This document shows positions 35,701 to 44,700 of a stretch of 64,000 nucleotides of DNA, one piece after another. Under the pieces are notes generated by a model that worked only from the letters and a program-made list of their open reading frames with translations, searched no databases and was not told the origin of the DNA. Positions within the stretch are counted from its first letter, which is position 1; each line of letters begins with the position of its first letter. Both the position numbers and the translations under genes were made by a program. This stretch comes from Amyelois transitella (Eukaryota; Arthropoda; Insecta; Lepidoptera; Pyralidae), in the NCBI RefSeq assembly GCF_032362555.1, contig NC_083535.1:7812001-7876000 (forward strand). The letters are read 5' to 3'.

Positions 35701-38527
35701 TCACGAGATGGAATAAACACTTAACTGCCTAACTTATATTTTAAGACGGGCGTCTTAAATATGCGCTTCTGTTTGGCGCTGCCAGTCACCATGGTCAATG
35801 CACCATGCGTTGGTAACAGGCGCTGCTTTGCTGATTTTGATCACGTACTCAATTTGGGCGAGTGCCCGTCATTTGCTAAATCACATGTGACTTACACTGT
35901 GTCTGGTTATCTTTAGAGTTGGGCCGTAACAGAGGACACGTATAGTGAATGTCATTGCGAGGATTTCTACGTTACTGTGATAAGAAAATCGACCCTCGAT
36001 AATATACACTGTGATTTTCACAGCCACAGCCACACTCGCGACTCGTGCGCGTGTACGTCATCAATTTGAACTAAAACTAATGTGATATGTCGACAATTTT
36101 TGAAATCACTAAGTTTACATTATACATTGTTAAATAAAAAGTATAATTCGCATCGTTACATAACTAATAATATAGTAAAAAAGGAGTCTTAGCAGTTATG
36201 CAACAATAACGTAACCGTAGGATTGATTTTTTAAGATATAAAAGGGCTTTATACTAGGTGGTAAAAACACTAATTTGGTAAGTAATGTGTTGTGTAGGAG
36301 GTATATTTTGAAAAAGCCTTATACTTCCTTAAATTATTTGAAATAATGGCTTTGCCAGGTACAATTCATAATTGATTTCGCTTTGAAAATTAGGTTCACT
36401 CTTAGCGCGACATTGGGCAACAAAATACATTCTGGGAAAGACCTTCCCGTTTTACGGCAAAATGTCTTTTGACACATTTTGCGAAAAAACGTTTGTGCAT
36501 GAGCCATATAGATTAACTGGACTTAACAGACATGTGACAAGAGTTAGCTATTTTCTTTCAACTATTTTATTAGTCCATTGGCTTTTATTTTAAATAATTT
36601 GAATTCTAGATCTTTAATTTGAAACCAATCTTCATTTTAAGTTTACAAAAAAAATGCGGGAGACGCTTTATAACAAAAAAAAATGAAGTAGAAAAAAAAA
36701 GTAAAAACAAAAATGATCTCTAAATTTCATAAACGAAATTGTAGGACTATGTGTACCTTTTTACTTGCTAACATATATGAATTGTAAATTCAAATACGAA
36801 AAATGAGAAGAATACTTACCTAACTATTTAAATGGTGTTGCATAACATAGAAAACTGTGGTTGCTACTGATAGTAGCGTCACCGTGGATAACATTGACAC
36901 AGATAGACAAAAACAAGGCCACTGATACCAGAGGAATTCTATGTGATCAGAAGTTTTTAGGTGATCAATCACAGTTTAAGACATGTTAAAAATGTGTTAT
37001 ATTATATCCTATTAAAGTTGTAAGAAAAACTAAACATAAAAAATACTAAGAAATAAAAAAAATATAGAGAAGCGGATTGGAGTATGCTCCACTCAACTCC
37101 AGCAACAAGAGCTATCTCCTAAATATGAGAATAAGAAATTTGCATGTCAGATGATCCAGGTTTGTCTTGAGAGGTTCCTCTTTTTACAATATATTAAAAT
37201 ACAAATAAAAAATTATACAACTATTCTTCCAATTTTAAATATTTATTCCTCCATTAAATATGAAGGCCAAATTGATGTATAAAATGTATTATATCCCAAA
37301 AAAAACAATTTTGAATAAAACTTTGCAGTATAGTATATAAAGTTTGTTTCTTTATCTAGTTATCCTAGTTAAACAACTGAAACAATTGTCATAAATGTTA
37401 CAAGGTTCAGGTAAGAATATGGAAAAAGATTTGGGAAGTTAGTAAAGGTACTTTTAAACTTTCTAACAAGCGTAAGCATTTATATACATTTATATATTTT
37501 AGTTTGCTGTCTACCCTACAAAGGGTATGGATGTGATTATAAGTATTTATAAAAACTATTTTTTTTACTTTAGGTTTTATCATTTGAATAACTCTGACTT
37601 CTAATTAAATTAACAATAGGATGAAGATACAATACCTACAAACAAAGAAACTAAATACTCTTTTAAATTTATAATCAAAATCTATTTTTGTAAGATTAAT
37701 TGAAAGGAAGAACAACTCAAAATCTACTAAATTTGGCACAAGGAAGGACCTTAATAATCTTACAGGATAAAAGCCGCAGGCAATAGTTTTGTAAGTTATA
37801 AGAATGGGTTTTATTTTGATACTTTTCAATATAAGTTATATAAAGAATGGTAATATAATTTTAATTAGCCAATCAATTTTACAATAAAGCTTCAATTTAG
37901 TTTAATTATATAAAACAATGTTTGATTTGTGACCCAGGGATGATTATATATAAAAATAATTCACTAATACAATTATTACAACTTACTGATATACAAAGGA
38001 CAACAAAATTTAATAGATTATTTTCAGGTCATAAATACAGGTGAACAACACTGTTGTATTGACCCCTTGGGTTGCATGCAGTCAATATCAAAGTACCTCT
38101 ACATTACAGAAAGAAATAAACCCATGCAATGGTACCTACCCAGTTCTTTTTATTTTAAATAAATAGTTAAATAACATCTGTTAACAAAAAATTTATAACT
38201 AAAAGTTGGTCGGGCCCGTACCCGTACCCGTAATCATCCACGCGTGCCGTTTCAAACAGCGCATTACGGAGATAACAAGAAATATGTAAAATTTATAACT
38301 ATTTAACTGATAGATATTCAATTATATTATTCAAAGGAAAGGCAAACTTTTATTCCCGAAATAGTTCTTATTCACATTACATAACTTCGAATAGAAGTCA
38401 AAGGTAGAGGTTATATTATTTGTTGCGAAAAATAAATCCAATGATAATTAAATTAGGTTACAAAAAGAAAACATATATTTACCTGCAGTTCAACTACTCG
38501 GGTCGATGAAATCCTGAAAAGAGCCAT
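17722..38527 (-). CDS. kdn: Citrate synthase, mitochondrial
   Basis: Nine exons join in phase: 38527-38483, 30925-30764, 29720-29491, 26950-26794, 24145-23946, 20830-20698, 19113-18968, 18401-18239 and 17883-17722, giving 465 aa, normal for the family. It condenses acetyl-CoA and oxaloacetate to citrate in the matrix. The N terminus ([15 protein letters not shown]) is a basic, acid-free mitochondrial presequence. The catalytic residues are H303 (GPLHGLANQ), H349 ([12 protein letters not shown]) and D404 ([11 protein letters not shown]). They sit exactly 29 positions beyond the mature pig enzyme's 274, 320 and 375, which confirms the exon joins. The start is fixed by the only ATG before the presequence. 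Introns are long and full of repeats, including an intact CACTG transposon in the intron between 24145 and 26794. Confidence 0.97.
19131..19390 (+). mobile_element. LINE 3' end with (TATG)n tail in citrate synthase intron
   Basis: An in-frame LINE terminal segment at 19131-19364 ([19 protein letters not shown], then [20 protein letters not shown], ending [14 protein letters not shown]) is followed by TATG repeats at 19370-19387. It is antisense to citrate synthase and begins only 18 bp upstream of the exon at 18968-19113. Its short intact frame suggests a younger copy than the one at 2580. Confidence 0.82.
20399..20608 (+). repeat. Lepidopteran SINE-like dispersed repeat
   Basis: It contains the family landmarks in order: aggacttctccatatctttcccatggatgtcgta, ggctaacaacccgacactat, ttaagccatacaactgaacgtgg, cagtctttcca and ggatatagacga. 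It lies in citrate synthase intron 6. Confidence 0.65.
20831..23945. other. Citrate synthase intron 5, mostly unassigned
   Basis: This is intron DNA between the exons at 20830 and 23946. A fragment around 23140-23260 (acctgtccctgggctcttctctagaaaggtgaggatacg) matches, in the same orientation, the repeat at about 43475-43540. Otherwise only AT-rich sequence is seen. The short ORFs have no family signature. Confidence 0.4.
24574..26666 (-). mobile_element. Complete DNA transposon with CACTG ends (CMC/EnSpm-like)
   Basis: Both ends start with CACTGGTCAACA as inverted repeats (24574-24585; complement ending 26666). A second homologous block (tgccacacg, then actttt/actttg and gata) follows after a small gap, giving about 40 bp of related terminus. 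The flanks on both sides read TTA (24571-24573 and 26667-26669), a 3-bp target duplication. CACTA/CACTG ends with 3-bp duplications are the mark of the EnSpm/CACTA group. The element is 2093 bp, holds a single uninterrupted ORF, and lies in a citrate synthase intron in the same transcriptional sense. Confidence 0.85.
24778..26427 (-). CDS. Putative transposase with ZAD-like zinc finger
   Basis: Uninterrupted intronless ORF of 549 codons from the ATG at 26427; an in-frame GTG two codons upstream is not needed. The N terminus has C13-x2-C16 and C57-x2-C60 in ZAD-like spacing, a plausible DNA-binding finger, then another CxxC (CYFC). The middle has an [14 protein letters not shown] strand that could hold a first catalytic acid. 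It also has a [11 protein letters not shown] segment followed by [10 protein letters not shown], like the D...CxxC arrangement of CACTA/MULE-type RNase H transposases. Near the C terminus is [14 protein letters not shown], a candidate third acid. I recognise this as a dispersed, unnamed protein type of invertebrate genomes but cannot name its family with certainty. The catalytic assignments are inference. Confidence 0.8.
   Translation of the reverse strand: MSRKCNNDPNSFCYVCGELTFKKQRRNFTNLVLECYQQCFGFSVAHQDKSWAPHVCCITCVKNLTDWKKGARPMPFAVPMIWTEQRDHVSDCYFCLTDIKGINYKKKTTVIYPNLSSAIRPVSHCKKLPELIPVATTSVENNSQPSTSSECVDGDDDFELKGIVNEPHLITQGDLNDLVRDLNLSKKQSELLGSRLKEWNLLHHNTKVSYFRNRDQHFRTYFSQDGDLVFCNNVNEIMKMLDINFDLSQWRLFIDSSKASLKAVLLHNGNKFPSVPLAHAANMKETYENMKLLLEKINYSTYSFKICGDLKVVALLLGLQLGYTKFCCFLCEWDSRDRTNHYIKKTWPTRASLIPGQKNVKYLPLVQPNNVLLPPLHIKLGLIKNFVKAMDRNGSGFLYLKEKFPKISDAKIKEGIFVGPQIRELIKDSRFEEKLSDLETSAWKAFKNVVANFLGNHKSDSYRELVSELLLSYQALGCNMSLKIHFLDSHLDFFPDNLGAVSDEHGERFHQDISNMEKRYQGKWSPNMLADYCWTIKRDQPEAKYSRKS
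26951..29490. other. Citrate synthase intron 3 with Helitron-like remnants
   Basis: This intron carries Helitron-like remnants at about 28310-28858, plus a short simple (TGAA) stretch near 27255-27268. A cgggcggagccgcgagcgctc segment near 29017-29037 is probably another element end. The remainder is AT-rich with no recognisable gene. Confidence 0.45.
28310..28858 (+). mobile_element. Composite Helitron-like remnants
   Basis: The left part matches, in the opposite orientation, the elements at 47547-48060 and 53399-53746. Shared segments are actgaaatggatag, agcaaaatttttattttttgtctgtctgtatgtatgatcacgctta and ggacgaagtcgcgggcaac. The right part ends with gcacccgtacgaagccggggcgggtcgccagt, the 3' end of the family at 996-1194. 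Confidence 0.6.
29721..30763. other. Citrate synthase intron 2, unassigned
   Basis: Intron DNA between the exons at 29720 and 30764. I see no coding exon, RNA gene or recognisable repeat. Confidence 0.4.
31972..32367 (+). mobile_element. Helitron-like element
   Basis: Begins TCTACACTAATATTATAAAG after an A and ends in the GC-rich gcgcagccggggcgggtcgCTAG before a T. An internal 'ctcaaaaactactggaccgattct' stretch is shared with the element at 59244-59448. It lies in citrate synthase intron 1 and has no ORF. Confidence 0.7.
33211..33275. repeat. Perfect hairpin with 30-bp arms
   Basis: The left arm 33211-33240 and right arm 33246-33275 are exact reverse complements, separated by taaaa. The stem is GC-containing in its middle (gcgcgttc). 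It is in citrate synthase intron 1. The size matches a small-RNA precursor, but the perfect pairing is unlike most animal miRNA stems; a recent inverted duplication is the alternative. Confidence 0.9.
33697..33856 (+). mobile_element. Helitron-like non-autonomous element
   Basis: A close relative of the element at 996-1194. It starts with the same TCACTACATAGTATAAAAC, has the internal 'aaaattacgcaacggattttgatgcggttttttgtaac', and ends cggaagccggggcgggtcgCTAG before T. It is slightly shortened near the 3' end. Confidence 0.7.
34249..34515 (-). repeat. Lepidopteran SINE-like dispersed repeat with ACAT tail
   Basis: A nearly full-length copy in minus orientation. The plus strand reads (acat)n, tatggtcacatctatatcccttgcggggtagacagagccaacagtcttgaaaagactg, then caggttgctagcccatcgcc, cttagtcgccttttacggcatccatggg and tggtgccgg. 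Further copies or parts in the window are at 20399-20608, 35600-35720, 39413-39640, 42757-42965, 54786-54898, 55354-55590, 55798-56055 and 59517-59570. It lies in citrate synthase intron 1. Confidence 0.75.
34516..38482. other. 5' part of citrate synthase intron 1, mostly unassigned
   Basis: Long AT-rich intron next to exon 1. A partial SINE-like copy lies at about 35600-35720 and a scrap (gctgtctaccctacaaagggtatgg) near 37507-37531. First introns often hold regulatory sites, but none is recognisable by eye. Confidence 0.4.
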
Positions 38528-38700
38528 AATTAACCACCGAGCGCTACCACACACAAACTATTGAAATCCTACCGCGATCCGCGATCGATCGCTTGCAATC
38601 GCAAAGTGAAAAATAAAATACACGGTGACGAGAGTGAAATGAAATGTCTTGCTTGCTTGGCGGATGCATTTACATGCTCAGGGTTGCCATTCGAATTAAT
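38528..38700 (-). promoter_or_regulatory. Citrate synthase 5' UTR/promoter region
   Basis: This is upstream of the citrate synthase ATG (38525-38527) on the minus strand. It contains a GC-richer patch with the perfect 12-bp palindrome GCGATCGATCGC at 38581-38592, bordered by gatcc and ttgcaatcgc. The transcription start is not determinable by eye. Confidence 0.5.
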
Positions 38701-39179
38701 CAAATACATTTAATAAAGTAATGTAATGTTCAGGGAAAATAGTGTAATAAACGACTGATTGCTATCCAGATAATAAAACAGTATATTTTTATCATGACGG
38801 TCTGTCTGTCCATAGTAAGAAATTATGACGGCGTGGCCTTCGTGCCATAGTTAAGAATCACAAGTCTTAACTTGTTCTAGTGCAGTATACCCAACATTGT
38901 CATAACAGTCTATATCCCCTGCGGGGTAGATAAAGCCAACTGTCATCAATATTACAGTTATTAAGAAAATCACTGAAAAATAATATTTCCCAATGTGTTT
39001 TCATAAATTACAAAATTATGTACCTACTTAATGTAAGATTATTCCTACTTTTTATTTACGTACGTTGTCACACATCAATTGTCAATCATCGCGAAGAAAT
39101 TGGCGCGCTTAGCCATTATATACAAAGGGGCAAACTGTTGATACTGTTAAACGTAATTCCATCTAGGTACATGTCTACA

Positions 39180-39383
39180 CAGTTATGCAATAAATATTTT
39201 GAGTTTGAGTTTGAGAAGAATCTTAATCGCGATTACAAAGATTTTCACGAATTGGAGCATACAAACAACCCCCGACTCAACGTCGTCAGAGCCGCGGTTC
39301 CCCAGGCATAACACCTAGCCTGGTGGAAGATCTTTCATTTGGTGGCGGTCGAACCGAATCATCGCTCCCGCTACAACGTATTA
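39180..39383 (+). repeat. Fragment related to the TRIM-like LTR element at 45203
   Basis: Shares with 45620-45795 the segments gattggagcata, gagccgcggttccccaggcataacacctagcctgg, ggaagatcttt, tttggtggcggtcgaaccgaatcatcgctcccgctacaa. Only the 3' portion is present. It includes a small hairpin (ccaggcataacacctagcctgg). Confidence 0.7.
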
Positions 39384-39412
39384 GCAACACACTAATATTA
39401 TGTGCCGTGTAC

Positions 39413-39640
39413 CCGCACTTTAGAAAAGGATCACTCTATCTCTTTGATTCCTATGGATGTCGTAAAAGGCAACTAAAGCATAGGCTAATAAACTGGAATT
39501 TTATTTTTAGGCAATGGGCTAGCAACTTATCACCATTTGAATTTCAATTCCATCATTATGCAATACAGCTTAACGATCCCTATCAGTCTTGCGAGATTGT
39601 TGGCTCTCTCTACCCCGTAAGGGATAAAGACGTGATTATA
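39413..39640 (+). repeat. Lepidopteran SINE-like dispersed repeat
   Basis: Plus-orientation copy with cccgcactttagaaaaggatcactct, tcctatggatgtcgtaaaaggcaactaaagc, ggcaatgggctagcaact, cagtcttgcgag and ctctaccccgtaagggataaagacgtga. Confidence 0.65.
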
Positions 39641-40554
39641 AGCTTTATTTTTATGATATTGTCGAAATGGTAAATAAATATAGAAAATTAAATTTTATTG
39701 AATTCTAATATTACTTACCAAAATACATTTTTCCTATAAATATATTTTATTGCTCTTAATTATTAAAAACAATAGGCTTTTTAAATAATAATGAGCTTGC
39801 TACACTGCAACTTGTTAGTGAGCGAAACAAAGAAATTGTAATATAGAACCAAATTATAGCTTCATCTGAGGAGCCTCCTCAGATAGGAGCCGAGCGTAGA
39901 CAGAGTATAGGTAGATTTTGTCTAATCTATGGAGCCAAGTCATTTCCGCTGCCCAGTGCTGCCAACATAGCACTCTACTACTCTAACTTAACACTCTTTT
40001 AACAATATCCACTACCAAAATTTACTCTGTCGCCCACTTGCCGCATTTCACTATCTTACATACTACTTCATAACTCTTACATATTAAAATCACGCCTCTT
40101 TGCAGGACAGGTAGGCAGGGACTACATCTTTTCATTCTTTTCTTTCCGTAACTTTTGAAAATAGTCATTGGTACGTGGCCGAGTTGGGTTTCGAACCTGT
40201 GCATTTTCGATTCGACCACCAACGCTCTTAAAAATACATATCTTATAAGTATGTTTGTAACGCAATAACTTTCTAATCTTGTTCTGATTTTGATGTTTAT
40301 CATATATGTATGTATGTAGAGTGGACTAGACAGTGCATTGCTCTGTATCACAGATATTAACCCTTTAACCGCCACACTTAATATTAGTTGTCGTGCCCCC
40401 AGCGCCAGGCACATTAAAACGACAAATAAACAACAAGATATAGAGATTTTCAGTAGTACCTACCTATAGGTATCAATATTTCTTTCAGAAGGGGCATGCG
40501 TCTCTTTCGAACACTTTTTTAGCTAAATATCGTAACAGATAGATAGAAAGCGTT

Positions 40555-40650
40555 GAAGCGAAGGAAGTATGCAGAGATCGTGGCAAGTGGAAAGAAGTAG
40601 TCTCTGCCTACCCCTCCGGGAAAGAGGCGTGATTTTATGTATGTATGTTT
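40555..40650 (+). mobile_element. LINE 3' tail with (TATG)n
   Basis: Only the last roughly 80 bp of the LINE family are present: gaagcgaaggaagtatgcagagatcgtggcaagtggaaagaagtagtctctgcctacccctccgggaaagaggcgtgat, then TATG repeats. It is a severely 5'-truncated insertion. Confidence 0.75.
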
Positions 40651-40881
40651 CATGTAGACCGTCTCATTTGAATCACCATTTGGTCTACTTTCAAATTCTA
40701 CTTAGCTGCTAGACCAAGTAACGTTCAGAGAGAACTGTCTTACTACTGGCGAAAATGTTTCGTTGTAGTCTATGCCACATCTTTGACTGAACCCTCTTGC
40801 TACCAACCGTGCTTTATACCTCCTATTCCTCTGAACTGTGAGTGTTGGATGATTAATGGGAGACTGAGAGATGAATTTGAC

Positions 40882-41110
40882 GGCCTCTGTGGCGCAGCGG
40901 TAGTGCGATTGTCTCTGTCACCGAAGGTCCCGGGTTCGAATCCCGGCCAGGGTATGATGAGAAACGAACTTTCTCTGATTGGCCTACGTCTTGGATGTTT
41001 ATCTATAAAAGTATTTATTATAAAATTTAGTATCGTTGAGTTAGTATCTCGTAACACAATTCTCAGACTTACTTCGAGGCTAACTCAATATGTGTAATTT
41101 GTCCCGTATA
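40882..41110 (+). repeat. tRNA-derived SINE
   Basis: The head resembles a tRNA gene with an A box TGGCGCAGCGG (40890-40900) and a B box GGTTCGAATCC (40933-40943). The non-tRNA body (gatgagaaacgaactttctct, gcctacgtcttggatgtttatct, atcgttgagttagtatctcgtaacaca, cttcgaggctaactcaat) is shared with the copy at 46963-47200. It should have been transcribed by RNA polymerase III from its internal promoter. Confidence 0.85.
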
Positions 41111-41723
41111 CATTTACAATTAAGGAGGAGTGTTGGAAAGACAAACCTCTTTAGAGTTTTTTTTTTCCAATTTCATCTTTGAATTATTTCAATTTTTTCA
41201 TAGATTTTGTTTTATCTTTCATGTCATGTCTCTGCCTCTCATCTTATATGTAACTTAAAATAAAATATCATTTATTTTACCGAGTGCTCCGTTATTTCAA
41301 TTAAACCACTACTCTGCTAAATTAGTACTACTTATATCTCTAATCCAAACTAGAGGTACACCAAAGAGTAAAGTAATACTGTAGGAGGTACACTAAAACT
41401 AATAAGACAAGCTTCCGTCAGGTCAGTCATGTCATGTCACTGTCATTGCTGTGTATGAATTGATTTGATTGCTTTTATTTGTGTTTGTGTACGTACCCCC
41501 GGCCCGGCGCCCGGATCTCAGCTCAGAGCTCAAATTATTGATTGCAGTGCAATTACCTAGGTACCTACCTATACCTAGCTTTATAGAAACCTACATAAGC
41601 CTATCTTTGGGAGCTTCATAAAGGCTGTAGGACCTTGTTCATGTTATCGTAAAGTAAAAATATTTTATATAGGTACAAGTAGTTTCTACACTAAAGTAAA
41701 GGCCAATACAGTATATATTTAAA

Positions 41724-44700
41724 ATGCGGTTGGTTTTATCATTTTATCTGTTAATATGTATTAGTTTTAATGTCTGGGGTAGCAAACGATTTAGGCTTGG
41801 CAGGGGTAAGGGTGGTAACTTAGGTTTACCTGGTAGTTTCGATGAGGGAAAATTACCACAACCACAATGGTTTAAGCAAAAACTTGACCATTCAAGCCCC
41901 ACCAATAATATAACTTGGAAGCAGGTGAGTGCCTTTTTGAAAACTTTTGTTAAAAATCTTACTGTTCTATCACCATATAAAATTTGACTGTAATAAATGT
42001 AAAGCAGTTGTTATAAAACAAATACCTAATCTTTTTCTATATGTATGTAATGATTACTGTACAGCCTATGCTGTACCTGATATGTACAGTTTAAGTAACA
42101 AACAATATACTTAACCGGTTTTGTGTTTCCAAAAAACCAAAAACAAAGAAACAAATAAGTTTGTAATATGTTCCTTGCACAGAAATTTAAGCAGTTACAA
42201 GAAATAGTACATAGTTATAAGATAAATAAATCACTTGCTATGGTTGACATGATCCCATGTAGGTAATTAAAAAAAAAGAAACCACTCTTCGTGTATGTAT
42301 TTTTTTTATATGTAAAAAATATTCATTCACATTAACAATAAATCTTTTCTCTATTTAACAAACACATAAATTTAATCTGTTAATTTCTATGATGTTAGTA
42401 GGTACAAGTATGATAAGTAAATAAATAAGTTATCACTTATTGGAATAAACTAACATACTTGTTGAACAGATAAGGCTGGAGTAAATCATTGGTTTCTATT
42501 GTCATACAAATGTGCATATTTTGCTTTTAGCGATATTTTATAAATGATACATTCTATGACTACAAAAACCCTGGTCCAGTATTTTTGATGATTGGCGGAG
42601 AAGGTTCTGCTGACCCTAGATGGTTGGTCAAAGGGGCATGGATTGAATATGCACAGAGATTCAAAGCACTTTGTATAAGCTTGGAACATCGCTTCTATGG
42701 GGAGTCTCATCCAACCAAGTAAGAAAATTTTACATCCTCATTTAGACAAAGTGCTGTTTTGTTTCCGGCGCTTCAGAATAGAACCACTCAATATCTTTCC
42801 AGTATAAGATGTCTTAAAAGGCGACTTCGGGATAGGCTTATCAACGAGTCACTATTTGAATTCAATTCCTTCATAAAGCCATATAGGTGAATGTGACCTG
42901 TCAGTCTTTTCCAGAATGTGGGCTTTGTCTACCCCACAAAGGATACAGACTTGATTTTGTATGTATATATTCAGGCATAGCTTGATAGATTTCATTCTAC
43001 TTGATTCCGGGAAGCAAAAAGAAGGGTTATGATATTGACTTGTGTGTATGTTCATCTGTTACCTAGTTATCATAATTAGATAAATGAGTTGTCTTTAGAC
43101 GCCTCTTTATTCTTGCTGGTTGTAGGCTACATGACGTCAAGTATAATTGATTAGGTACAGCACTCAATGGGACTTAGAATAGAGAACTAAAAAAAAGTTT
43201 CCAATGAAATAGCTTTCTTAGGACATTCGAAATATGTATACATAACATTATTAGCTGTTGCTTTGCTGGCTTTGCTACTGTATTTATAAACGATAAAACC
43301 TTAAATAACTTATATAAGGTCTGCTCTGCATCACAAATTCATTTAACTCCGAACTAACTGGATGTGTAACCACGGATCCAATTCGAGTAGGTTTACCTGT
43401 AAAGGTTACAGAGGCTAGATAGGAGTCACTTCGTATAAAAACCTGACTCACCTAATTTAGGATCCATGGTCAAAGACATATTTAGTGCTCCTCTCCAGAG
43501 AGGTGAGGATGCAACTGGAACTTAAGCCTGGAGGAAGGAAGAAGAACGCGAAAACTAATGCTTCGATTTTAATGCGGTGTACAAATTACAATTTGCACCC
43601 CCATCTCTCTAAGGGGGCCGAGGGGATATTCTCATAACTATTTCTTTTTAACATAATGTACATATACACGTCATAACCTTGGTTGTAAACCAATTACGCA
43701 TGAACGATGATAAGGAATTCAAGTGTTGGATTTACTTAGGTATCTGAGATAGGATAGGTATAAACTGGAAAGTTTCAGTCAAGAATTGAACAATTTAAAC
43801 ATAGTTTATGGCGAAACTCAGCAAAGGAGGCGTTTCTTAGGTTTCGTGGGGGGTCGTCGGCTGAATAGGCGTAACGTGGCTTCAGACTTTCAAAATACAT
43901 TAAAGTCGTTACTTACTTTGTGTGTATTCTATTTAATGTATTGTGAAATATAGGTAGGTATACAAAAATTTACCCATATTCAAGTGAAACCCCTAAAACA
44001 GAATAAACTGTAGTATTTGACATATATAAGAAGCAATATTTTTAGATCTTGATTATATAATCGATTTGCTTTCATTTTTAATTCTTTTCTGCTTCCAGAG
44101 ATTTAAGTACTAAAAACCTGCAATATTTATCATCTTCACAAGCCCTTGCAGACTTAGCGAGCTTTATATCTGCTATGAAAGAAAAGTTTAAGTTGCCAAA
44201 TTCTGTGAAATGGGTAGCGTTCGGCGGTTCATATCCTGGCTCTTTAGCTGCTTGGCTGAGGCTGAAGTACCCGCACCTAGTACATGCTGCCGTGTCCAGT
44301 AGTGGACCCCTGCTCGCCAAAGTTAATTTCATGGGTATATAGCATTTCATTACATATTTGCAATTGAAATACCCAATGCTTAGTATTTATTCATCAAATA
44401 TCATGTTCACGCTTGGCGTTATTTATTCATATTCATAAATATAATTTTTTGAGTAGTGATAAAATCAACTATAGTAGGTAGTATTGTGACGTCATCAAAA
44501 CAATAAAAACGTCACCTAAAAGGAATAAGTACATCTTATGTACGTCCGTTTACCATTTGGTTCCTGACACTGGAATAAGAGCAATAATTTTTTTTCCGTG
44601 AAAGTTGTAACTGGCAAATTTGGCAATTAAGCACTTATTCATCTAGTGCAACAACTTCCCATGATTCTCTGAAGTCTAAGATATTTGGTATCTTTGGTTT

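Larger units (their letters stand above)
38701..41723. other. Repeat-rich intergenic region between citrate synthase and S28 peptidase
   Basis: Contains a partial SINE-like repeat (38893-38945), a TRIM-like fragment (39180-39383), a SINE-like repeat (39413-39640), a LINE tail with TATG repeats (40555-40650) and a tRNA-derived SINE (40882-41110). ORFs 39018-39311 and 39323-39673 run through repeats and are not genes. The peptidase promoter should lie in the last few hundred bases. Confidence 0.5.

Noticed and set aside
39018..39311. 97-codon plus ORF before a TRIM-like fragment
   Set aside because: Its C-terminal part is translated repeat (shared with 45640-45730) and its N-terminal part has no motif.
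40882..40960. Possible tRNA genes at the A/B-box sequences (also 46963 and 60433)
   Set aside because: A and B boxes are present but no acceptor stem or anticodon arm closes properly, and the shared non-tRNA body shows they are SINEs.
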